64,000 nucleotides of DNA from Caldilineaceae bacterium (GTDB taxonomy: Bacteria; Chloroflexota; Anaerolineae; Caldilineales; Caldilineaceae): contig JALHQH010000039.1 of NCBI GenBank assembly GCA_022842065.1, positions 47,360 to 111,359 on the forward strand, read 5' to 3'. The notes under the pieces were generated by a model. The model had not been told where the DNA came from, searched no databases, and saw only the letters and a program-made list of their open reading frames with translations. The position numbers were made by a program, and so were the translations under genes. Positions 46,028 to 53,677 of this stretch are shown one piece after another. The stretch's first letter is position 1. Every line of letters starts with the position of its first letter.

Positions 46028-46876
46028 TTATACGCGGCGCACGGCTAGCAGCGTTACATCGTCGCTCTGCTCCGCGTGGCCGACAAAGTGTTGCCGAGCC
46101 TGGTCAATGCGCGGCAGTAGGTCGACAAGGGGCAACGCTGGCTCTGCCAGCAAGGCGAAAAGGCGCGCTTCGCCAAAAAAGTGGCCGCTCGCATTGCGGG
46201 CCTCGGTAATCCCATCCGTGAAGGCGAGTAAGGTATCACCCGGCGCTAGCTCGGCCTGATGGATCGCAAAATTGCTGTCGGGCAACAGCCCAATCGCCGG
46301 GCCGGTTGCCCCCAGGCTCTGTTTGATCAGCCCATTGTTGGCGATCACCGGCGGGTTGTGGCCGGCGTTTATATAGTTCAGGCTACCCGTGAGGGGATCG
46401 AGCACGCCAAAAAAGAGCGTGGCAAACATATTGGTGTCACCATGATTGTCAATGATATAGTTGTTGGTGAGGCTGACCGCATTTTTGAGCGCGTTTGCCC
46501 CAATCGATGGCACATTGTTGCGGCGAAAGTTGGTCAGCCCTGCCAACGGATCGCTTGGTTTTGCGGCCTGTTCCGGCTCCAAGAGTTCGCTCCAGTTGAT
46601 CGCATAATGTTGCTGGGCAAAGGCGCGCAGCAGGCTGCGACAAAGCGCCATAAAAAGCGCGGCTGCCACCCCCTTGTCGCAGACATCGGCAATCACCAGC
46701 CCCATGCGGCGGTTCTGAACCATGGGAAAGAGATCATAGAAGTCACCCGCAACCTCACGCGCTGGTTGAAAGTAGGTGGCCAGCTCCCACCCGGCGACCT
46801 GTGGCAGCGTTGGTGGTAAAAAACTCTGTTGAATCTGGCGGGCGATCTCCAGATCGCGTTCAAGCACGGTTGTCAT
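46028..46876 (-). CDS. SpoIIE/RsbU-type PP2C serine phosphatase
   Basis: Protein of 282 residues. A short N-terminal helix (ERDLEIARQIQQSFLP) characteristic of RsbU-like phosphatases leads to the SpoIIE PP2C domain with metal-binding motifs EVAGDFYDLF, VIADVCDKGVAAALFMA, GHNPP and FTDGITEARN. Such enzymes dephosphorylate STAS anti-anti-sigma proteins. The ATG at 46876 overlaps the stop of the RsbW-like gene by one base; a longer in-frame start is unlikely. The STAS gene at 50439 is a natural substrate candidate. Confidence 0.9.
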   Translation of the reverse strand: MTTVLERDLEIARQIQQSFLPPTLPQVAGWELATYFQPAREVAGDFYDLFPMVQNRRMGLVIADVCDKGVAAALFMALCRSLLRAFAQQHYAINWSELLEPEQAAKPSDPLAGLTNFRRNNVPSIGANALKNAVSLTNNYIIDNHGDTNMFATLFFGVLDPLTGSLNYINAGHNPPVIANNGLIKQSLGATGPAIGLLPDSNFAIHQAELAPGDTLLAFTDGITEARNASGHFFGEARLFALLAEPALPLVDLLPRIDQARQHFVGHAEQSDDVTLLAVRRV

Positions 46877-47295
46877 CAGGGGCTTCGCTCCCAATCTTTG
46901 AATAGGACCAGCACGTTGCCGGTGACGGGATCACTGCTATACTCTAACCGATCGACCACCTGCTGAACCAGATGAATCCCCAAACCGCCAATGGTCCGAT
47001 CTGCCCAATCGTCGCTCAGATCGGGCGGATCGGCTTGTTGCGGATCAAACGGTCGGCCTTGGTCTTGGATCGTAATCTTGATCTGCGGCGCGGTATAGGC
47101 AAAGGAGACCGTTAGTGACCCTGGGGTTTGATTCGCATAGCCGTGAATAATGATGTTGGTGCATAGTTCATCTACTGCTAATTGCAGCCCAACACAGACG
47201 GCTTCGGTAATCCCATATGCGCGGCACGCCTGCTCCACAAATGCGCGCAAGCGGGCTAAGGCATCCAGATCAGCGGCCGCAGTGATGGTTAACAT
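46876..47295 (-). CDS. RsbW-like anti-sigma serine kinase
   Basis: Small HATPase of 139 residues: N box AVDELCTNIIIHGY, G1 DQGRPFDP, and G2 GGLGIHLVQQVVD. It matches the RsbW/SpoIIAB-type kinases that bind a sigma factor or phosphorylate a STAS protein. It is coupled to the SpoIIE phosphatase gene directly downstream. No sigma factor is present in the window, so the target may be elsewhere or not a sigma factor. Confidence 0.88.
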   Translation of the reverse strand: MLTITAAADLDALARLRAFVEQACRAYGITEAVCVGLQLAVDELCTNIIIHGYANQTPGSLTVSFAYTAPQIKITIQDQGRPFDPQQADPPDLSDDWADRTIGGLGIHLVQQVVDRLEYSSDPVTGNVLVLFKDWERSP

Positions 47296-47300
47296 CGCTT

Positions 47301-48218
47301 TCAGCTACTTGCCTTGGCCGAAGTTGGCACAATCGAAATGTGACTGTGCTTGATCTTCGCTTGTAGATCGCGCTGCATGGCGTCAATCACGCCTTGGACC
47401 ACCCGCATCTGCTGTTCGGGGTCGAACTCTAGCAAGATCTCCACATAAATATCGCCGCCCGCGCGCCGCGAGTGAACGCCATGAAAGCGCTCGTAATGGT
47501 CAAAGTAGGTGGCCAGCTCCTGCAAAATCACAAATTGGAGCGTCTCATCCAGCGTACGGTCGAGCAGGTCGTAGACCGAATTTGTGGCAACCTGGTAGGC
47601 TGAGCTTAAGAGAAAACCACCCAGGATCAGCGAGCCGATGGGATCGATGTAGACGGACCAGGGTTGGCTACGCAGCAAGGTACTAAGCCCCAGTGCCATA
47701 ATCGTACAGAGATTCGCGATCGTCTTGATGCGATAGAGTCGCCACTGTGCATCCATAATCGGGGAGGGCTCTACGCTGGTCAACTGGTGACTACGGCGCC
47801 AGAAGTAGAGATTAAAGCTGCCACCCGCCAACGAAATTAAGAGGCCCAACCAGACGGCACCCACAGGGGCAGGATGTAAGAAGCGGTAGGTCGCCAAGGC
47901 CACCACGATGGTAAAAGAGAAGACCATCACCCCGGCTATCCCCAGGCTGGCCAGATTTTCCAATTTGCCATAGCCATAGTTGTATTGATGTGTGCGACCC
48001 GCGGCTAATTTGCGCAGGCTAAGCCAGGCCAGCAAGGTGGCAATAGTCTCGGAGGTCGTCTTCACAAAGCCGGCAAAGAGCGTGACTGACTGCCCCATGA
48101 GCAACGCCATCAGATCGGGGATAAAGACCACTGCGCCAATCAGAAAGGCGGCGCGGACTGAGCGTGTTTTGGTTTGTAAGGTGTTCTCTGCTGGGCTTAA
48201 TGCTGGTTGATTGCTCAT
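47301..48218 (-). CDS. Divergent cation-diffusion-facilitator-like protein
   Basis: CDF-like membrane protein of 305 residues with about six helices and a C-terminal cytoplasmic domain (HSRRAGGDIYVEILLEF). The metal-transport site expected in helices 2 and 5 (DxxHSxxD and HxxxD patterns) is missing: helix 2 reads LFAGFVKTTSETIATL and helix 5 YRIKTIANLCTIMAL. It may carry a different ion or have lost transport. TAGGAG precedes the ATG. The RsbW-like gene begins 5 bases after its stop, so the genes are co-transcribed. Confidence 0.75.
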   Translation of the reverse strand: MSNQPALSPAENTLQTKTRSVRAAFLIGAVVFIPDLMALLMGQSVTLFAGFVKTTSETIATLLAWLSLRKLAAGRTHQYNYGYGKLENLASLGIAGVMVFSFTIVVALATYRFLHPAPVGAVWLGLLISLAGGSFNLYFWRRSHQLTSVEPSPIMDAQWRLYRIKTIANLCTIMALGLSTLLRSQPWSVYIDPIGSLILGGFLLSSAYQVATNSVYDLLDRTLDETLQFVILQELATYFDHYERFHGVHSRRAGGDIYVEILLEFDPEQQMRVVQGVIDAMQRDLQAKIKHSHISIVPTSAKASS

Positions 48219-48245
48219 TGCTGCTCCTACTTGGCGCTAGGCCGC

Positions 48246-48965
48246 TCAGCGCATGGAATAGATCGTAAAGGCAACGTTGTGCATAGAGGCCGGGCTAATC
48301 GCACGGAAGCGATGTTGCAAGAGCGAGTAGAGAAAATAACTTAAGGGCATCAAGATCCAGAATTCAAACCGGAGTAGACTGCTAAGCCAGATCAGCGCCA
48401 GCACAATGCGTACCACCAGCGGCGCTTCAAAGACGATCTGCCCCGGTGTGGGAAAGGGGATGGTACTAATCATCAAGCCGGTAACCAACATCACGAGCAA
48501 GGCCGCCAACCAGGGTTGCGCCGGCCCACAGCTATAGACAATGGTGCCGGCAAAGGCCGTCGCAATGCCGGTGGGCAAGCCCGTGAAATGAGGATGGCGA
48601 TCCGCCGGGGTATCAAGATTGTAGCGCGCTAACCGGCTGACCCCGCAGCCCGTAAAGAGGAGCACGGCTGCGAGCCCCCACCAGCCGGCCAGTTTTAACG
48701 AAAAAGCATACATCGCGACGGCTGGTGCGACGACAAAGGTAATCACATCGGTCAACGAATCCAACTGTTTGCCAAAATCACTATTTGTGCGCAATAGACG
48801 AGCCACGCCGCCGTCAAAAATATCCAGCCAAGAGGCTAGAAATAACAGCCAAAGGATTGTGCCATAGTTAGGGATCGGTTGGGTCAGGAGCAGGAGCACG
48901 CCAACGCCACAGAGCAAGCTGCCCATTGTCAGGCTGTTGGGTATCCACGCGCGATAAGCAGTCAT
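48246..48965 (-). CDS. CDP-alcohol phosphatidyltransferase, PssA-like
   Basis: Membrane enzyme of 239 residues with the CDP-alcohol phosphotransferase signature: DIFDGGVARLLRTNSDFGKQ followed by LDSLTD fits the DG-AR-G-D-D spacing. Sequence and length fit the membrane phosphatidylserine synthase class, which joins CDP-diacylglycerol with serine; other alcohols are possible. AAAAGG precedes the ATG. It sits among other lipid genes (patatin, glycerophosphodiesterase, ether-lipid genes). Confidence 0.8.
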   Translation of the reverse strand: MTAYRAWIPNSLTMGSLLCGVGVLLLLTQPIPNYGTILWLLFLASWLDIFDGGVARLLRTNSDFGKQLDSLTDVITFVVAPAVAMYAFSLKLAGWWGLAAVLLFTGCGVSRLARYNLDTPADRHPHFTGLPTGIATAFAGTIVYSCGPAQPWLAALLVMLVTGLMISTIPFPTPGQIVFEAPLVVRIVLALIWLSSLLRFEFWILMPLSYFLYSLLQHRFRAISPASMHNVAFTIYSMR

Positions 48966-49013
48966 ATTTTCCTTTTACCTAAATTCGTTCTCAAGATGTA
49001 AGTCGTATTCGCT

Positions 49014-49481
49014 TTAGCTCCACCAGTGCACCAGCCCAATGACCGCCAGGTAACGCACCAGCTTACCCAAAATGACCCAGCCGCTAAAGGTGAGGATCGG
49101 CAAGTGTAGGGTGCCACTGACCAGCGTCAGCGCATCACCAATGATGGGTGCCCAAGCAAAAAAGAGCGCGGGTGCCCCCCACCGTTTATAGACCTGATGG
49201 GCCCGTTGCAAGGTGGTTGGCGCGATATGAACCCAGCGGCTGAGCACAAAGTCGCCCCCCCACTTGCCGACAAAATAATTAGCCAGCGATCCCAAGGAGT
49301 TCCCTAGTGTGGCGACGAACAGCACGGCCCAACTGTTATAGCCTCCTAGTAACATCGCTGTCACAAAAACCTCGGAGCCGATGGGTGCCAGCGTCGCCGC
49401 CACAAAGCTGATGACAAAGAGCCCCAGATAGCCGGCTGCCAGCCAAAAGTCAGGGTCGAAGAGCGCCGTAAAGGTGCTCAT
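49014..49481 (-). CDS. DedA/YqaA-family membrane protein
   Basis: VTT-domain protein of 155 residues with the conserved glycine/proline pattern LAPIGSEVFVTAMLLGGYN, LGNSLGSLANYFVGKWGG and FFAWAPIIGDALTLVSG. DedA-type proteins are implicated in lipid scrambling and envelope homeostasis. Its ATG overlaps the patatin stop by four bases. Confidence 0.85.
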   Translation of the reverse strand: MSTFTALFDPDFWLAAGYLGLFVISFVAATLAPIGSEVFVTAMLLGGYNSWAVLFVATLGNSLGSLANYFVGKWGGDFVLSRWVHIAPTTLQRAHQVYKRWGAPALFFAWAPIIGDALTLVSGTLHLPILTFSGWVILGKLVRYLAVIGLVHWWS

Positions 49482-50365
49482 CGCCCGGTCTGTCTATAGT
49501 TTGCCAGCGCGGCGAGAATTTCCCGCTTCTTCGGTTCCAGGGCGCGTTCGCCCATTTCAAAAACCAGGGGCAGGGCATCGGCCTCCCACATTTGGATCAC
49601 CCGGTCAAAGTGCACATCAAGCAGCACAATTTCGTGATGATGGAGGTCGATGGCCAGCGAAAGCTCGCGGCTCTCGTTGATGTTCGTCGTGCGCCCCATA
49701 AAGGAGATGGTATGTTCCAAGAAGCTTTTGGGGACGGCGTCATTGAGATGCTGGCGAAAGGCCGCCGCAATGATCACATCCATGCCGCGGTTGACTGCTT
49801 CGAGGACGGGCAACGAGGCGCTAAAAGCCCCATCCACCAGCCATTTCCCCTCAATACAGATGGGTGGCAAGAGCGGAAAACCAGCCGAAGAGGCATAAAC
49901 GGCGTCTGCAACCAAGCCGTGACTCAGCACAACCCCTTCGCCAGTCACGACATCCGTCGTTTGAATCACCGTGGTTGGGCGCAAATTTTCGATGCGTAGA
50001 TCGCCAAAGATTTTATGATAAGCTTGGCGGATCTGCTCGGTTTTGAGAATGCCGCTGCCCAGATCGAAATGGCCAAAGGGCAGATTCGCCATGCCGAGAA
50101 AGGTGCGATAATCCACTTGGGCGAAAAGTTTGGGATTAAGGACATCGGCGATGACCTGGCGGATTTGGGGCAATGTATAGCCGGCGCCATACGCAGCCAC
50201 CGTCAAGGCCCCGCCACTGCAGCCGGCCATAAAGTCCACCGTAATCTGGTTGGCCTCTAAAAATTCAAAGAGTGCCAATGCCGCAAACGCTTTGATCCCA
50301 CCACTACCGACAACAACACCAACCTTGGGTTTCCCTTCCGGTGGGTTTGTAGTTGTTTCTGACAT
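49478..50365 (-). CDS. Patatin-like phospholipase
   Basis: Patatin-family lipid acyl hydrolase of 295 residues: oxyanion loop GSGGIKAF, nucleophile motif GCSGG (GxSxG), and DGA of the catalytic Ser-Asp dyad in WLVDGAFSASLP. It removes acyl chains from phospholipids or related lipids. No signal peptide. It is coupled to the DedA gene by an ATGA overlap. Confidence 0.88.
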   Translation of the reverse strand: MSETTTNPPEGKPKVGVVVGSGGIKAFAALALFEFLEANQITVDFMAGCSGGALTVAAYGAGYTLPQIRQVIADVLNPKLFAQVDYRTFLGMANLPFGHFDLGSGILKTEQIRQAYHKIFGDLRIENLRPTTVIQTTDVVTGEGVVLSHGLVADAVYASSAGFPLLPPICIEGKWLVDGAFSASLPVLEAVNRGMDVIIAAAFRQHLNDAVPKSFLEHTISFMGRTTNINESRELSLAIDLHHHEIVLLDVHFDRVIQMWEADALPLVFEMGERALEPKKREILAALANYRQTGR

Positions 50366-50438
50366 CTTGCACTCGTTTCATGGAAAGCGATCAGTAAGGC
50401 GGGGCTTCGACCGGCTCAGCCGCCGCGTACTTAGCGGC

Positions 50439-50789
50439 CTAGTGGGGGGCGGTCGCTTTAAAACTATGTACGGCATCAGCAACGGTGGCAAAGCGTTGAA
50501 AGAGGGTATGAAAGCCTGTCATCGTGAGCACTTGGTCAACCGCTGGCTTGGTCGCCGCCAGCCGAAAATCGCCGGCACTGCGCCGGGTCTCTTTCAGCGT
50601 AGCCAGGAGGGCGCGCAGCCCGGCACTGCTCATAAAACTCACTTCCCCCAAATCGCCCACCAATTGGACATGGCCGGCCGCAATCTCAGTCGCGAGTTGG
50701 CGCGCAAAGCTATCGACCGTCTTGGCATCAATTTCGCCGATGGGGGTCAAGATACTAACTTGCCCTTGGTGTTCTACTTTGATCTCCAT
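50439..50789 (-). CDS. STAS-domain anti-anti-sigma-like protein
   Basis: Single STAS domain of 116 residues. The conserved phosphorylation segment is VSFMSSAGLRALL, whose Ser is the expected target of the RsbW-like kinase and SpoIIE phosphatase in the same block. The ATG at 50789 is chosen because AAAGGA lies before it; the start at 50807 would lie inside that site. The gene begins four bases after the MinD-like gene stop. Confidence 0.88.
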   Translation of the reverse strand: MEIKVEHQGQVSILTPIGEIDAKTVDSFARQLATEIAAGHVQLVGDLGEVSFMSSAGLRALLATLKETRRSAGDFRLAATKPAVDQVLTMTGFHTLFQRFATVADAVHSFKATAPH

Positions 50790-50793
50790 TGGA

Positions 50794-51555
50794 TTATTCC
50801 TTTGCAAGTAACTGCGCCGCTACGGATCGGTATAACGCGGTAATCGGGTGGTCGGGATAGTGCAGCACAAAGATCCCGCCACTGGCCAATGCCATCATTT
50901 CGTCGGCGTGGGGCAGCACAGCGGCAACTTTGGCTTGATAGATCTGCTCAACCCGCGCCCGTACGGCGTCGGCATCAAAGACCGCCGGCATCTTGTTGAT
51001 CAGCAGCAGCAGGCGCGGGACCTCTAATTTGCGCGCCACGGCCACCGTGACACTTGTGCCCTGATAATCCTGATTATCCGGACGTAGCACAATTGCCAGC
51101 GCGTCGGAAATGGCAAGCGAGAGCAGCGTCTCTTCATTGAGCCCTGGGTGTGTATCAATCAGGAGCACATCCAAGGCCAGCGCCGCGACCAACTGGCGAA
51201 AGCCCTCACTTAACAGGCTAACATCATAGCCCTCGCGCAGGACACGGGCAATTTCCCCCACCTTAATGCTTGAAGGAATCAGATAAATCTGCCCAGCAAT
51301 GGCCGGGCCTAGCCGTGCCGTCACATCGTAGGCGGCATCGGTAATAGCACAATTGCCATAAAGATAGTCGTTAATCGCAAAAGGCATCTCGTCTTCATCA
51401 AAGCCAAAGAGGACATGGATGCCTGGTGATTGGATATCGGTGTCGATCACCCCGACCCGGTAGCCGTCAACCGCCATGAGGGTGGCCAGATTTGCGGTTG
51501 TATTTGATTTGCCGGTGCCACCTCGAAACGAGTGAATTGAGATAATCTTGCCCAT
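50794..51555 (-). CDS. MinD/ParA-like P-loop ATPase
   Basis: Deviant-Walker-A ATPase of 253 residues: FRGGTGKSNTTANLATLMA, a second acidic motif VGVIDTDIQSPG, and LLIDTHPGLNEETLL. The family uses ATP-dependent dimerisation on membranes or DNA for positioning. The C-terminus lacks an obvious amphipathic MinD helix. It is between the cNMP-binding gene (9 bases upstream) and the STAS gene (4 bases downstream), suggesting a common signalling module rather than cell division or plasmid partition. Confidence 0.85.
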   Translation of the reverse strand: MGKIISIHSFRGGTGKSNTTANLATLMAVDGYRVGVIDTDIQSPGIHVLFGFDEDEMPFAINDYLYGNCAITDAAYDVTARLGPAIAGQIYLIPSSIKVGEIARVLREGYDVSLLSEGFRQLVAALALDVLLIDTHPGLNEETLLSLAISDALAIVLRPDNQDYQGTSVTVAVARKLEVPRLLLLINKMPAVFDADAVRARVEQIYQAKVAAVLPHADEMMALASGGIFVLHYPDHPITALYRSVAAQLLAKE

Positions 51556-51564
51556 TGTTGCCTT

Positions 51565-52299
51565 TTATGATTTCTGGCCGCGCAATTCGCGCGCCTTTTC
51601 CTGCAAGGTGCGAAAGTAGTCAGTCTCGGTAATCGCGGCGACTTGGCGTGCGGTTTTACCTTTGTCAATTTCAATGCGCAACTGCTGCACCTGTTGGCGC
51701 AACTTTTCTTCGCGGGCATAAACTTCGCGAATCATGCGCTGAAAGACCCGCGCCAGTTGCCCCAGCGCATCTGGCCGTTCGGTGACATTCTCGATCTGTT
51801 CCGGCGCATAGATGCCCTCTTCGACGGCTGAAGCGGCGGCGGTCAATTGTGCCACCTGTTGCAGATAGTGGTAATCCTCCACCATCACTGTCGTCCGCGC
51901 CCGCAATTGCCGGCAAAGATTCTGCAGCAAACCCATCGCAACTGCCGGTTGGGTGGCAATGAGTTGGGTCAACGAGGCCCGCGATAGCCGGAGCAACTTG
52001 GTGCTGGTCAGGGCCGTTGCCGCGGCGCTGCGTGGCTCTGGATCGAGGATGGCCATCTCGCCAAAGACGCCATCTTTCTCCATGGTGCTGAGTATCCGCC
52101 CACCACTGTGGATCTGGACACTGCCTTCCACAATTACATACATGGCATCGCCATAGTCGCCTTGGGCAAAGATCGCCTCCGCGGCTTGAAAACTAACTTC
52201 CTGCACCAACGAGGCCATCTCTTCGATCATGGCATCAGGCAACTCGGCGAAGAGTTTGACAACGCGCAGTGCTGCGGATTTTTCAGTATAGGCGGCCAT
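51565..52299 (-). CDS. Cyclic-nucleotide-binding protein without DNA-binding domain
   Basis: Protein of 244 residues. A cNMP-binding beta roll (about 10-130) has GDAMYVIVEGSVQI, FGEMAILDPEPRSAAATAL and related strands; the Arg in PEPRSA fits the phosphate-binding position. Unlike Crp, no winged helix follows. Instead residues about 175-235 look like a coiled coil (REVYAREEKLRQQVQQLRIE). It is therefore likely to regulate partner proteins, such as the MinD-like ATPase whose gene starts 9 bases downstream. Confidence 0.82.
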   Translation of the reverse strand: MAAYTEKSAALRVVKLFAELPDAMIEEMASLVQEVSFQAAEAIFAQGDYGDAMYVIVEGSVQIHSGGRILSTMEKDGVFGEMAILDPEPRSAAATALTSTKLLRLSRASLTQLIATQPAVAMGLLQNLCRQLRARTTVMVEDYHYLQQVAQLTAAASAVEEGIYAPEQIENVTERPDALGQLARVFQRMIREVYAREEKLRQQVQQLRIEIDKGKTARQVAAITETDYFRTLQEKARELRGQKS

Positions 52300-52360
52300 T
52301 TTTAACCAATCTCCAGTTTAAGCCATCAGCGCGTGGAACAAGCTGACAGTTTTATTGCAA

Positions 52361-53677
52361 TTAAAGCGCGTTCTCTTTGTAATCAATCATTTCCGGCGCG
52401 GTCGGGTGGGGGCTGGCTAGAAAGCCCTGCGCCACAAAATCATGCAAATAGCGAGTGACCTGCGCCGCCGTGATGGCAGTAAAATCTAGCCCGCTGGTGG
52501 CCAGCGCCGCCCGTGTCTGCGCGTTGACAAAGCGGGGGGCGCGCTCGGCTAGAAACAGTTCGGGTAAGGTCAGAGGTGACGCCGCGGACAGGCGCTTTAC
52601 CAACAACGGTAACAAGAGCGCCAACGCGTTATCCTGCGGCGTGCGTGCGGCCTGGCGCAATGTCTGCTGCCAAAGGGGCAATGGCAGCGCGGTAAGGGGA
52701 TAGCCAAAGTCCTGTAACCAGCCGCCTAGTTGGGCCATGCCTAAACTTGCGGTCGTCACCAGATGATAGATCTGGCTCGCGCTCGCAGGCTGTTGCGCCA
52801 GGTGAACAATGGCTTGGGCCACCAGATCGACCGGTGCCACGGGCAGATCGGCGTTGACGGCCGGCCAGCAGCCTAACTGAATACAGCCTTTGATCAAGCG
52901 GCAAAGAAAATCGTCATGATTGTCCCACCGCCCATGCCGACTCTCCCCCACAATCACACCAGGCCGATAGATCGTAATCGGTACGCCGCGTGCCCGCGCC
53001 TGCGCGAGCAACTGTTCGGCGACCCATTTGCTTTGGAAGTAGCCGATCACCAGTTCGTCTTCGGCGGATAAAGGCTCTGTTTCACTGACGGTGCGCACCG
53101 GGGTGGCTGCGCGTGGCCCAAAGACAAAGACGGTCGAGACATAATGGATCGCTTTGCGCTGACCCTGCACCGCCAGCCTGATCACTTCCTGAGTTCCCGC
53201 GACATTCGCCGCCCGTAATGCCCGGTAGGGCAGGATAAAGTTGACCAGCGCGCCATTATGGTAGATGACCTCGATTTGGGTGGCCAGTTCATCAAAATGG
53301 GCCTGGGTTAGCCCAAGGTTGGGTTGCGCCAGATCCCCGATCACCGGCACAATGCGGGAGCGAAAGCGTTCCTCCCACAGGGCATTGGCGGCCAACTTTG
53401 CTTGTATGCGCGCCAGTCCACTTGGTGCGTCCGCGGCGCGCACCAGGCAATAGATGGTTGCGCTGCGCTGTTGAAGCAGGGCGTGGAGTAGATAGGCCCC
53501 CAAAAAACCAGTCGCGCCGGTGAGCAGAATGTGTGTGGCGGCTGCGGTTGGCACAGGGTCAGCTTGTGTTGCCGATATTTCAAGCGCCGGATCAAGGCAT
53601 GCCTCGGCGACTAGATCGAGCACTGGTGGCGTGCTGATCGGCTTGGGGGCGGTCCCATTGCTCTGTGGGCTGGTCAT
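52361..53677 (-). CDS. NAD(P)H-dependent thioester reductase
   Basis: SDR-like thioester reductase of 438 residues (NAD_binding_4 / Lys2-type terminal domain). Cofactor motif ILLTGATGFLGAYLL; YHNGALVNFILPY; and the active-site Tyr and Lys in GYFQSKW. Such enzymes release ACP- or CoA-bound acyl chains as aldehydes or alcohols. The ATG overlaps the fatty-acyl-AMP ligase stop by four bases, so it probably reduces the product of that enzyme carried on the nearby ACP. An N-terminal tail of about 45 residues is unassigned. Confidence 0.85.
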   Translation of the reverse strand: MTSPQSNGTAPKPISTPPVLDLVAEACLDPALEISATQADPVPTAAATHILLTGATGFLGAYLLHALLQQRSATIYCLVRAADAPSGLARIQAKLAANALWEERFRSRIVPVIGDLAQPNLGLTQAHFDELATQIEVIYHNGALVNFILPYRALRAANVAGTQEVIRLAVQGQRKAIHYVSTVFVFGPRAATPVRTVSETEPLSAEDELVIGYFQSKWVAEQLLAQARARGVPITIYRPGVIVGESRHGRWDNHDDFLCRLIKGCIQLGCWPAVNADLPVAPVDLVAQAIVHLAQQPASASQIYHLVTTASLGMAQLGGWLQDFGYPLTALPLPLWQQTLRQAARTPQDNALALLLPLLVKRLSAASPLTLPELFLAERAPRFVNAQTRAALATSGLDFTAITAAQVTRYLHDFVAQGFLASPHPTAPEMIDYKENAL

